NCBI GenBank assembly: GCA_917880885.1
Contig: OU862921.1
Span: 53,928,508 to 53,992,507 of the forward strand
Source: Limnephilus marmoratus
Lineage: Eukaryota; Arthropoda; Insecta; Trichoptera; Limnephilidae
Direction: 5' to 3'
Length of the DNA: 64,000 bases
Positions 22,535 through 32,271 of this stretch are shown here, one piece after another. The translations under genes and the position numbers were made by a program. Numbering within the stretch: the stretch's first letter is position 1; every line of letters starts with the position of its first letter. Under the pieces are notes generated by a model that saw nothing but the letters and a program-made list of their open reading frames with translations, did not search any database and was not told where the DNA came from.

Positions 22535-23754
22535 GCGATTCTTATCTTTTGTGGATATGGAATCGATTCCATACGCCATCTACTGTCAAATTTGCGTGAT
22601 TGTCTATGGCGTGCAATTGCTTTTTCTACGGACTGATAAGTCAGCTGTCGTATTTCAACTAGAACACGAAATACTGCCAAAATAAATTATTATTTATTCA
22701 TTTAATGTCATCATCATCTTCTTCCCCTTATCCTATTCGGGTCGGGGTCCCATTGCATCGACAAGGCTCCTCCATATGTCCCTGTCTTGTGCTGATTGTT
22801 CGGCCTCTGTCCATGGTAGCCCCTCACACAGTTTATGGAGTTGCCTCGCCCAACTGTGTCTGGGGCGGCCCACTGGACGTCTACCCTCTGGAATCGCACT
22901 TAGTATCTTCCTCGGAATTCGGTCATCAGACATTCTAAGTACATGCCCAAGCCACCTCAGGTGCGATTTTTCTACGAAGAGTAGCAGTGGTTCAATGTTT
23001 ATATCATCTCGGATCGTGAAGTTTCTTATATGATCCCATTTTGTAACCCCTGCCACTCCTCTCAAGTACCTCATTTCGGCAGCTTGGACTCTAGAGCGTG
23101 TTCGTTCATTTAGCATCCATGTCTGGTGGCCGTAAGTTTGTTCATGGGGCCTTTCTCCATGCTAAAAAGCTTGTGGCAAGCAAACTGTTTTCGCTCGAAT
23201 ATGCGCTGTCACTTAATGTACGTTTAAAAATTGTGCACCATGGATCTGATATTTGCGAAGTTTCAATCTAAATATGCATGAATTACTTAGTTTGCCCAAA
23301 TTGAGAACCTAACAACCTATTTTGTGCACATAAACAGTTGTTTCTTGTGGTAATTGTTGAAATCAAGTGAATTTCCCAAAATCCGTGCCTAAAAGTGTGG
23401 CGGTTAGTAAAATAATTAATTTATATCGACCCAAATATTTAATTATTCTGCACGTGTATACCTACTACCTCAATAGCTTTGCCTTGAATAGGTTCTTATT
23501 TTGGGCGCTGCTGGCAAATCATGCGTATTTAGATTGAAATGAAACTTCGCAAATTTAATGTGAAATCCATGTTACACAACTTTAAATAATCAAACACACT
23601 TGCAGCATTTCGTATTTTAAACTAGTTGAAATACGACAGCTGACATATCATATCAGTACATAAAAAAGCAATTGCAAGCCGTAGACAATCACACAAATTT
23701 GACAGTAGATTACGGATGGAATCGATTCCGTATCCGCAAAAGATACAGAATCGC
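22535..23754. mobile_element. Foldback element with long inverted arms
   Basis: The sequence 22535-22680 is the near reverse complement of 23605-23754 (outer ends GCGATTCTTATCTTTT...). Further in, 23215-23280 pairs with 23515-23585 (CATGGAT...TTTGCGAAGTTTCA). Together these are inverted arms of about 250 bp. A LINE 3' end (22683-23135) interrupts the left arm. There is no transposase frame. Target duplication is not resolved because the terminal bases are uncertain. Confidence 0.7.
22683..23135 (-). pseudogene. LINE ORF2 C-terminal fragment (nested)
   Basis: A 127-codon minus-strand frame (23116-22733) has the typical C-terminal signature of LINE ORF2 proteins: an Ala-Ala-Glu-Met-Arg-Tyr-Leu-Arg segment, Gly-Val-Thr, Leu-Arg-Trp-Leu-Gly-His-Val, and a Gly-Arg-Arg-Pro-Val-Gly-Arg-Pro-Arg stretch followed by a tryptophan-rich end. 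The frame is open upstream to about 23150. The element ends in an ATGATGATGAC-type tail beside 22690. It lies wholly inside one arm of the foldback element, so it inserted later. Confidence 0.8.
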
Positions 23755-23759
23755 TCTTC

Positions 23760-24750
23760 TGATATATATTTTAATAATATTATTTAACATGTTCTTTAAA
23801 AAGCGTATTTGGGAAAGAAGAGCAAAATTTTATGACTGGCGGTACAACAGTATAAGGATTTGATCAGAACATTGATCTTCCGTAATATGATTTGTTCCTC
23901 GGTAAGAGACAATTTGATCTGTAAGGACTCGAATAATGTTAATCCAACAATAAAAGTAATATTTATTATAATATACCCAAACATTCAAAATTGACTTTAT
24001 ATATTCGAATAAAGTTTGGAGAATGGTGGAAAAATAAAGCTTTGTTACATGGCTAAAATAACTTAACAGCGTTAGTTCTGGCCTAGGATGTGCCTATGCC
24101 GCAAAAATATCAGCCGAATCAAATGGAGCATTCGACAAACGGCGAATAATAACATTTATTTGAACAATGTTTCTTTAGAATTTGCAAGTAAAGCACATGA
24201 ATGAAACTCCTCTTCAACGTTATTCTTCGTCGGGAAACGCTAATAATAACACATTCAGGCCCGGTCACGTCGATTGGGACATTTTCGTTCCGTGAAATTA
24301 GCCATCCGGTGTGAAGGGGTTTGCGATTGTAGAGCATGCAGTGTAACGTGCAAAGTTTACAGTTGTATTTGGAATGTCGTATGTCGTACGGAGCACAATG
24401 AGTATACGTATACTGTATGGTTAAGCTGTATGGGAGATCATGTTAATGCTAATCCTGGACATGTCAATAATAACGACAACAATACAAGAAAGGGACACGA
24501 ACATTTCAATTCAGTCTCGGCTACAAGGCACGAATTCCAAGACGGAATGACTTAAATTATTGTATCATTTAGCGTACTTTAAATTATCAGGGCTACAGGA
24601 AGAAATCAATTGAAAATGTGTTTTGTGTAAAATTGTCGTTTTCCTCTAGAACCCAATTTCCAGAATGTCTAAAATATTAGTCAGAAGGATCATGAATTTT
24701 TAATTAGGTACTTATTACTTCACTTAGGTAAGCACGTAGGTACGATTATC
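23760..24750. other. Spacer, nothing recognised
   Basis: Short frames at 23672-23863 and 24274-24555 are not recognisable. GAGTATACGTATACTG near 24410 is a short palindrome. Confidence 0.4.
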
Positions 24751-24754
24751 AACA

Positions 24755-25135
24755 ATACTGCTCCCAACTGAGCCAGTGAGACCATGGCATCCCTAATTGA
24801 GGAATGTTGTGAGGTTGAATGTAGTGGGGAGGGGAAGGATATGGGGAAGAGGAAGGTGGGGAAGTACCTGGCTGTTCAGATCTGGTCACCCAACACGGTT
24901 AAAGCCATTTCAAGCAATGTTTCAATTGAATGGTGGTTTTTCACCAAGGCGATACCGAGGGTATCTCTCACTCTGGAACGTGCCGAAAATATACTGTATA
25001 TTAATTTTATTTCATTAATTGTGAAAAAACACAAATTAATCTAATAAAATTTATTTGCCAATGTTGGGATTCGATCCCGCGACCTTCGGATTACGAGTTG
25101 AGAGCCTTGCCCCTCGACCACGGAGTCCGTCATAA
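24755..25135 (-). mobile_element. SINE-like family B, copy 3
   Basis: This is a nearly full copy. The tRNA-like head lies at 25130-25055 on the minus strand (B box GGGATCGAATCC), followed by the linker and body down to 'gggatgccatggtctcactgg'. The plus-strand frames at 24784-25044 and 24797-25018 are shadows of the repeat. Confidence 0.75.
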
Positions 25136-25162
25136 CCTTAATATCTCACAAAAATAAATTGA

Positions 25163-25555
25163 TACCGCCGTCCCGGGAACCATTTATTGAATGCCATAGG
25201 TCACCCCAAGTGTTTAGTGACTAAGCAGGGGTGCCGGGGTTCATGGGGTGAGGTTTGTCCAGGTCTTGGCGGCGTACGCGTCTGCCCACCTGCTGCGTGG
25301 CGGGCCGGATCGAGAGAGACTGGTTGAGGGAGGCCTTTTGACCTTTCCAGCCGATATCTTTGGACCCATGCCTTGGACCGAAGTTGGATGGATGGATTCA
25401 TACGCCCGTAATTTAGGACCTAGTGGACCCAGATTCCTACCAACCCCTCTTACCCTTTTCCTTCCCAGAACATCCTATCCTTTCCTTCCTTAAAATGACC
25501 CTCCACACACCATCACCTAAGATGGCGTAAGCCCCGAGGGAAACAATTTTCATCA
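25163..25555 (-). repeat. Repeat family A, copy 4
   Basis: A full-length reversed copy runs from 'cccgggaaccatttattgaatgccataggtcacc' to 'gaccctccacacaccatcacctaagatgg'. Confidence 0.8.
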
Positions 25556-25614
25556 AGGCCTCCTATGTAGATCTAACGTAAAAAAACGAACTGCCCAGAG
25601 TCGGTTAGGCATCC

Positions 25615-25720
25615 TCTAATTTGGGTCGGTTGTGAGGCTCAAGAAATTTTAGAGGGGACACATTTAGGAAAAAGGAAGGTTAGGAAATACCTGGCAATTC
25701 TGAATGCATGCTGATTATTG
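25615..25720 (-). repeat. SINE-like family B fragment
   Basis: About 100 bp of the distal family B body, in the same orientation as copies 1 to 3 ('gttgtgaggct...ggaaggttaggaaatacctggcaattc'). Confidence 0.5.
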
Positions 25721-25834
25721 GTCGTGCTTATTTAGTTTTGGAAATGCTTGTACATAATTGAGGCGCCCTGCAACTAACTCGGGCACATGTCGGCTGTAGC
25801 AAGTGTCCGGTGAGAACATTCCATTAGTGAGTTT

Positions 25835-25930
25835 ATAGTCCGGACAGATCGGGCCCGCACCGTCCGGCGTCTGATGCGTCCGGAGTCCGGACCCGCTGAG
25901 TCCGCCCTGTCCGCTGTGTCCGCTCTGTCC
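25835..25930. repeat. GTCCG-rich degenerate short repeat
   Basis: GTCCG occurs nine times in about 95 bp at irregular spacing. A 75-codon minus-strand frame (25942-25715) crosses it but is not recognisable. Confidence 0.5.
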
Positions 25931-26349
25931 GGGGCAGGTCACGACCGGGATTTACACTTTACACCGTGACTTGGAAATGTTCGATTCCTGGGAATAATAA
26001 TAATAGCTACCTTGTCCTCCAGGAAACAGTGAAATCTGACAATTAGATAACCAGCGAAGACGGTGGTTGCTCAGCTGTGTTCACTTCATTATTGACGTAA
26101 GTTAACATTTATATGGGTGACTCTGATTTTCAATCTATTACATTGCAGCACAATTACAAGTTATGTGGTAAAATAATGTATTACAGTACAAGATAACTTA
26201 TAAGATAAGTATCGCTAAGCATCATTCAATTGACATACAGCATGGGTAGATGAAGATAGGTAAAGTAAGATAAATCCATTCACAAATCAATCATACCTTG
26301 TTAGACAAGTGAATGGAAAAATAAATATGAAAAAATAAACAAGGATTTC

Positions 26350-27120
26350 TTTTTTCTTGCACTGTCCCAACTCATTGCCTAGGTAGGCTGTTGGGGTCGG
26401 CTCTTCTCGTTCTCAGGTTGTAGCTTCTTCGGTTCTGGGTATCGACTTCATCCAAGTCGTTTCACTGTAGTATTTTCGAGCATTGAGTCATCCAGGAGTT
26501 CTTTGGTCTTCCACTGGATGACTGCCGATGAAGCTCCGAAAACATTGCCTACTTCACTGTGTGGTCTGATGGTCTCCGTCTTACTTGCCCATACCATCTC
26601 AACTGTCGTTCCTCCAACTTACTGTTTATGTCCGTGACACCCAGGCTACCATAATGCGTGAACTTTTCGTGATACTCCTGCCGACCATCTAAGCATTCGC
26701 ATTTCTGCTGTTTCGATTTGCCTAGAGTAGGATTTGTACATAGTTCAGCATTCGGAGTCACACATTATCGCGGATCTAACAATAGTCTGGTATATCGTTC
26801 TTAAGTTATAGGCAATAGACATTTCCGAGTCACCAAGATATCTGTTTCGGATCTTAATTTTATCCATTCCACACCTATTCTGTGGTTGACATCCGCTGCA
26901 CATCTTCCGTCTCTGTGAATCAGTGATCCCAGATACTAATATTAATTACTAATAATAGATACTACATAATGTGTCGCTGTTGGCTAATGTTACTCCATCC
27001 AGTTGCATCGAAGGAGTTGCAGCGTTTGTGTCTTCAAATGACAAGTACAAATATTCAGTCTTTTTCCTGCTAATTTTTAAGGCCATTATCCTCCAGGATA
27101 GAAATAAACAAGGACGATGT
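26350..27120 (-). pseudogene. RTE-like LINE ORF2 C-terminal remnant
   Basis: Read on the minus strand with several frame changes, the pieces follow the order of an RTE-type ORF2 C-terminus: Leu-Glu-Asp-Asn-Gly-Leu-Lys-Ile-Ser then Lys-Lys-Thr-Glu-Tyr-Leu (about 27090-27050), an Ile-His-Arg-Asp-Gly-Arg-Cys segment, Glu-Thr-Ala-Glu-Met-Arg-Met-Leu-Arg-Trp (about 26700), and a final Leu-Arg-Trp-Tyr-Gly-Gln-Val-Arg-Arg-Arg (about 26590). Frameshifts and stops make it an old dead copy. Confidence 0.75.
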
Positions 27121-27552
27121 GACATAATAATGTGCTAGATTCGGGTCATACATAGAGTCGAAATAGCATAAGAGTTTATGGCGACAAATTATGTAATATT
27201 TTAATGAAGCAAGGGTTAGTTCTAAAGCAGAGTTGTCTGGCGTTCTATATTCCCTTGTTATCCTTATCAATATGTTAATATAAAGTTGTGAATTGTGACG
27301 CATCTAACGAAAATAAATACGATAGAAAGGTAGGCTCTTAAATGATTTTCCCCAATACTTGAATGTGTTTCATTTGTTAATACAACGAACCACAGAAAAG
27401 CAAGGGGTTGGTTTTGACAGGTGGATTATTGTTTAGGTAAGGTGGGAAAACACGTACACATGGTACATAGCAAATAGGCTGGAGTAAGACTTGGTATAAG
27501 TGGGAGTTTACGATATTATTATTGTGTTGCTATGTAAGATTTCGGTTATATC

Positions 27553-27602
27553 CCCCCGAACCATTGACATTGGATAACCAACAACTATGTCATAGGTTAC
27601 CT
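27553..27602 (-). repeat. Repeat family A, copy 5, left part
   Basis: The terminal 50 bp of a family A copy ('aaccattgacattggataacc...cataggttacct'). The copy resumes at 46289 on the far side of the Gypsy element, so the Gypsy element landed inside it. Confidence 0.7.
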
Positions 27603-28260
27603 TGCAGCAGTTTGGGCGAGTACTTGCCTAATTTAGACGGAGTGTTGTAGCCACGCGGGTGCCTGATAGAATTTACAGCCGGCCGAGAATGTACAGGCGC
27701 GGTCGGAGGGGAGTGAGCAGAAGTTTTCGGTTGCGTTCGTCAGTTGATTCCTGGGAGTACTTGGTGTAACAGCTGGACTACAAGCCATCGAAGGTCATGG
27801 CCTCAACGCACGTGAGCGAATTAATTTAAAATGAATCATCACGAGATAGTTTTAACTTTGGCATAATAAAGCATTAGCGTTTAATTAATCCTCTCTAAAT
27901 TTGTATAGTTTATCTGTACAGGCGCCCTTCAGGATTTTCTAATGAAATGCAACCATTTTGTTTGATACCACATGTTCCGAGAAACTAGTTTAACATTAAT
28001 TGATTTACCGAAGGTAGTCAACCACCCCTGTAGATTCAATAACACAATTATCATGCTCTACCCTTCAATGTTGAGACTTAAGAATAAATCTGCATCTTTG
28101 TTACTTTAACATTCCGTCTTTTCTTTCATTGATCTACCCACATGCCAGTACTTGTAATCCGGATATGGATTAATGTTTATTTGAATATGAGAGTAATAAT
28201 TATAGCATTGGGATGGCGGTGAACGCAAAGATAAATAAATAGGTAAGTATCACCGTTACA
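27603..28260 (+). repeat. 5' LTR of the Gypsy element
   Basis: A 658-bp LTR starting TGCAGCAGTTTGGG and ending CCGTTACA. It matches 40973-41270 plus 45931-46288 with few differences. AATAAA-type signals occur near 27864 and 28083. Confidence 0.9.
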
Positions 28261-28263
28261 ATC

Positions 28264-28277
28264 TGGGCCCAACGTTT
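28264..28277 (+). promoter_or_regulatory. Primer binding site, tRNA-Lys-like
   Basis: TGGGCCCAACGTTT begins three bases after the LTR. It resembles the tRNA-Lys site (TGGCGCCCAACGT) with one base missing. The assignment is tentative. Confidence 0.55.
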
Positions 28278-28638
28278 AAAAAAAGAACTTAATGTGGCGT
28301 CTCGGACATGTGTTACTGAATTTTATTGTTTTTTTTCATTGTTTGAATTATCTCGTGTTGGTTTATTGTTCATCATGTGTGTTTGTGGTCAACGGCGGCT
28401 TGTTGTACACCTGCATAGACACGTGTCTCCCGTTAGTTTATAGATTATCAAATTTTGCTTGCATGGAACCAATTCACCGGCGTTTTTGCGCTTTTCAAAC
28501 GTCTCCAGTTATCTGGCGACATTTTAATTATAATTTTATCTTGACATGCATGGGAAACATTTCCGAGTATTGGTGTAACATTTTGTGTTGTCGCATGTTC
28601 TAATAACTTTTTGTTTTATAATCCTTTGTAGTTAGGTT

Positions 28639-29433
28639 ATGGAATTTACAATTGTCACAAGGAGTAAGGCAGAAACAATCAACATGGCAAAAGTTGGTGA
28701 AACTTCGGCGGCATCGATCCCCGTTTCGTCTCCTTTGTCGGTTCCTGTTCACAAGTGGAACATTTCTTTTGACGGCTCAGCTGGCGTACACGACTTTATA
28801 GAGAGAATCGAAGAGCTCGCACTAGCTCGAAATGTGAGTAAAGTTTCACTTTTTACATCTGCTGTTGAGTTGTTTTCTGGTGATGCACTTTTATGGTACA
28901 GAGTAAATCGCTTCTCATTTACATCATGGTCTGACATCGTCGTGGCTCTGAAAGAGGAATATGAGCTTCTGGATCATGAGGGACGACTGTTGGCTCAATT
29001 GAGAGCTACCGTTCAAATGCAGAAGGAGAATTTAAACTCCTTTATTACTCGCATTCTCATTTTCAATAATCGTCTGTCATCGAAATTACCTGATGACGAA
29101 TTATTGGAGATCTTACAATGTAACATGTTGCCTAGATATATTCAAAAGTTATCGCTATCGGTAATTCCTGATATAAATACTCTGAAGAAACTTGGGAAAA
29201 TGATTGAGTTAGCGGACAGCCGCTCGAGTGACAGGGTTCCTTCTACTACTGTTTCAAGTAATAATCAAAATTCTGTCAGAAATAACAATTCACATAACAG
29301 GAACAATAGTAGGAATTATAATTCAGGAAATGTCAACCCTAATTTTAGAAATAACCGTCGTTTTATGAACCATGATAATCTTAGCCCATCAAATAACGTT
29401 TCCAGGGGGGTGCATTGTTTCCGCTGCGGGTGA
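28639..29433 (+). pseudogene. gag: Gypsy gag, truncated at its zinc knuckle
   Basis: The 264-codon frame has a retrotransposon gag core (about residues 35-195, including a Trp-Tyr-Arg motif near 86 and a Leu-Arg-Ala segment near 121). An Asn/Arg-rich linker (about 205-255) and the start of a zinc knuckle, Cys-Phe-Arg-Cys-Gly, follow. A TGA at 29431 falls inside the knuckle. The same frame continues with a Pro-Gly-Val and further cysteines, so the stop is a disabling mutation. Gag would coat the element RNA in cytoplasmic particles. The 5' leader (28261-28638) has no convincing frame. Confidence 0.85.
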
Positions 29434-29603
29434 CCAGGAGTGAAGTCTCCAGCTTGCGGCTGCCGCCGTTCAAAAAACTGAATACCCCGGAGTTCCAGAC
29501 AGCGGGCGTTAAGACGTCGACGCTCGCCGAGGAGACTTCCGGGGAATGGGCTTCCTGGCTGGCTGTAGTAAGAGATTTTTATAAAAACTTAAATACTTAG
29601 GAG

Positions 29604-30417
29604 ATGGGAGCGGTGAACAGGGACTGCCGTCCTCACATTTCTTTTCAAGTTTTAGGGTTAAATTTTTCTGGTCTTTTAGATTCGGGCTCTCACATTTCCA
29701 TTTTAGGGAACAATTTTCATAGGAAATTCTTAGATTTGGGTTTCAAGCTTTCCAAGCTAGACACTAAGTTTTCTTTAGTTTCTGCTACAGGTCATTCTGT
29801 TGTTTGTTCGTATAAAATTACGGTACCGATTCGTCTTGATAACGCAGAGAGGGTTTTCAGTTTTGTGGTTATGCCTCAGATAAATGCTTACATTATTCTA
29901 GGCTGTGATTTTTGGAAAATCTTCAATATTTGTCCAAGAATATCAAAATTGATGGCTTCTAAGGAGTCGGTCAAAACACAGTGTAGAACTGATGTAATAG
30001 GTTTAGAAAACGCAGAAAACTTTTCCATTTCGCAACGCTCAGTCTTAAATAAAGTAATTCGGGAGTATGTTTCCTATTCGGGTAATCGGTTAGGTAGAAC
30101 ATCCTTAGAGAAGCATGTCATTGACACAGGTAATTGCTCTCCCATTAAGCAACGGATTTATCCGATTTCACAGAACCTACTTCCGCAGGTACACAAGGAA
30201 TTAGACAGACTGTTAGCTTTGGGAGTGGTTGAACCCAGCAATAGCGCGTGAAATAATTCAATTGTTTTAGTACCAAAAAAGAATGGCACTTACTGGTTAT
30301 GTCTTGATAGTAGACTTTTGAACGCAAACTCTAAACGCGACGCCTATGCGACACTGTTCATTTCTGATATTTTGAATAGCTTGGGGGGTGCTCGGTATTT
30401 AACAACGCTAGACTTGA
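29604..30417 (+). pseudogene. pol: Gypsy protease and RT N-terminus
   Basis: The frame begins after gag and contains the aspartic protease motif Leu-Leu-Asp-Ser-Gly-Ser (about residue 27) and its flap-like region. A linker leads to the start of RT with Ile-Asp-Thr-Gly, then Pro-Ile-Lys-Gln-Arg and Leu-Gly-Val-Val-Glu-Pro. A TGA at 30249-30251 interrupts it. The same frame then continues through a Val-Pro-Lys-Lys-Asn-Gly segment to Leu-Asp-Leu-Asn-Asp-Ala-Phe. One extra T in the run at about 30424-30431 shifts the frame. Confidence 0.85.
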
Positions 30418-31293
30418 ATGACGCTTTTTTTTCAAATTCCCCTAGAAGAGAATTCAAAAGAAAAAACCGCATTTACAATCCCTAAAAGAGGCTTGTTTCA
30501 CTTTGTGACCATGCCTTTTGGCCTTCACGGGGCGAGTTCCCGCATAATGAGGTTAATGGACAAGGTGCTAGGGCCGCAATTTGATGGCAAAGTGTTCTGT
30601 GATCTGGATGACATTATCATAATAAGTTCTTCATTTGAAGAACATATAGAACTTCTAAGACAGGTGAAACAGAAATTACAAGCCGCAGGCCTTACCATAA
30701 ATGTGGAAAAGTCTGTTTTCTGCAGGGACTCTTTAAAATATTTAGGTTTCGTTGTAGACAGCAAAGGGCTTCGCACTGATCCCGAGAAAGTAAAAGCAAT
30801 TGTGGATTTTTCCACCCCTACGTCTCAAAAGAGTCTACGTAGATTCATTGGGGTGCTATCGTGGTACAAAAGGTTTATCCATAACTTTTCAATTATTGCG
30901 TCTCCATTACACAACCTAACAATGAAGGAATTCGCGGGGAAAAAGTTTGCGTGGAATCAGCAGGTGCAATTGGCTTTTGTTAAATTAAAGAATATCCTAG
31001 TTAACGCTCCGGTTCTTGCATGCCCTGACTTTAGTAAGCCTTTCACCATTAGTTGTGACGCCTCGAGCATAGGCCTCGGGGCAGTTTTAAGTCAATTTGA
31101 TGAAAATCAGATAGAGCACCCGATTTCGTTCATTTCAAGGTCGTTATCTGCACAAGAGAGGAATCACTCCACAACGGAAAGGGAGTTAAACGCTATGATT
31201 TTTGCTCTGGAAAAGTTTAGAGGTTACATTGAAGGTTCACCTATTCCGGTTAGAATAATTACAGATTATTATAGTCTTAAGTGGTTAACATAA
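30418..31293 (+). pseudogene. pol: Gypsy reverse transcriptase and RNase H
   Basis: The 291-codon frame covers the RT palm and thumb (Phe-Gln-Ile-Pro-Leu, Met-Pro-Phe-Gly-Leu, then the catalytic Leu-Asp-Asp at about residue 66) and the start of RNase H (Ser-Cys-Asp-Ala-Ser-Ser-Ile-Gly-Leu-Gly, then Thr-Glu-Arg-Glu-Leu). The usual Tyr-X-Asp-Asp box reads Asp-Leu-Asp-Asp, so the conserved tyrosine is replaced by aspartate. This would be expected to impair polymerisation. A TAA at 31291 stops the frame within RNase H. Confidence 0.9.
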
Positions 31294-31924
31294 TGAAAGT
31301 CGCCCACTGGACGTCTCGCACGTTGGGCAGTAAGACTGCAGCAATTTAATTTTGAAATTATTCACTGTAAGGGTAAAGACAATGTCATTCCAGATGCGTT
31401 ATCGCGTGACCCCTTACAAGTAAATGCATTAGCTCAAAAGTTTTGTACTTCCGACTCGTGGTACATCAGGCTTAGAGAGAAAATTTTAGCTAATCCGGAC
31501 AAATACTCAGCTTGGAAAGTGGAAAATGATAAGATTTTTAAGCACATCCAAAGCATGGACGCACTTCATAGGTCATATGACTGGAAGGAAGTTATGCCAA
31601 AGGAGGTTAGAAAGAACATTATTCTAGAACACCACGTTCCTCCAGTGTGTGCTCGTTTCGGGATTATGAAAACCTTGAATAGGATTAAACTTAAATATTA
31701 TTGGCCTAAAATGGCAGCTGATGTCAAACGGTTCATTAGTAAATGTCAAATTTGTTTAGGGTACAAAAGCACCAATTTGTTACCGCTAGGGCTGATGGGA
31801 AATCCCAAGTTGGTACAGCGTCCTTGGCAGATGATTGCCACAGATCTGCTGGGTCCGTATCCGAATTCTTACAAAAAAGGCTATACATATTTGTTAGTAG
31901 TTTCTGACTTTTTCTCCAAATATA
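31294..31924 (+). pseudogene. pol: Gypsy RNase H end and integrase N-terminal half
   Basis: In a shifted frame the sequence continues with Gly-Arg-Leu-Ala-Arg-Trp, the Gly-Lys-Asp-Asn motif and Asp-Ala-Leu-Ser-Arg that closes RNase H. The integrase zinc-binding region (paired His at about 31630, Cys-Gln-Ile-Cys near 31750) and the first catalytic Asp in Ile-Ala-Thr-Asp-Leu (about 31842) follow. Reading stops at Phe-Ser-Lys-Tyr, where the LINE is inserted. The second zinc-ligand His appears to be replaced. Confidence 0.85.
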
Positions 31925-32040
31925 TATATATATATATATTTTTTTTTATTTTTATTTTTTATTTTAGCATATAAAATATAATATACATTTAGATAATGTA
32001 GTAATTTGCGTACATGTTCATTTTAAAATACGTTAATACC

Positions 32041-32078
32041 ACTCTTCCATGGAAGCATTAGCTTGTGTCTGGAAGAGT
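32041..32078 (-). ncRNA. Stem-loop in LINE 1 3' untranslated region
   Basis: A 9-bp stem ACTCTTCCA/TGGAAGAGT with a 20-nt loop contains an inner AAGC/GCTT pairing. The same two-level architecture with different bases occurs in the LINE at 49.46 kb. It may be recognised by the element's RT. Confidence 0.6.
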
Positions 32079-32271
32079 AGTGTACATTTTTAATGCTATA
32101 TTTAAGTTCTTAAATTACAATGTGAATGTAAAAAACAATAAGTTGTAAGTTTTGTGATATGTAATTAGTTGCTAAAAACAATACAAAATTTTACTTATTT
32201 GAAGAACAGAGTATCACTTGGAAACTGAGTTATAAGTAGTTGTTCTTGAGATTAGATTAGTCGGAAACTTT

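Noticed and set aside
28292..28603. 103-codon frame upstream of gag
   Set aside because: It lies in the Gypsy leader between primer site and gag. It is hydrophobic and cysteine-rich but matches no known leader protein.
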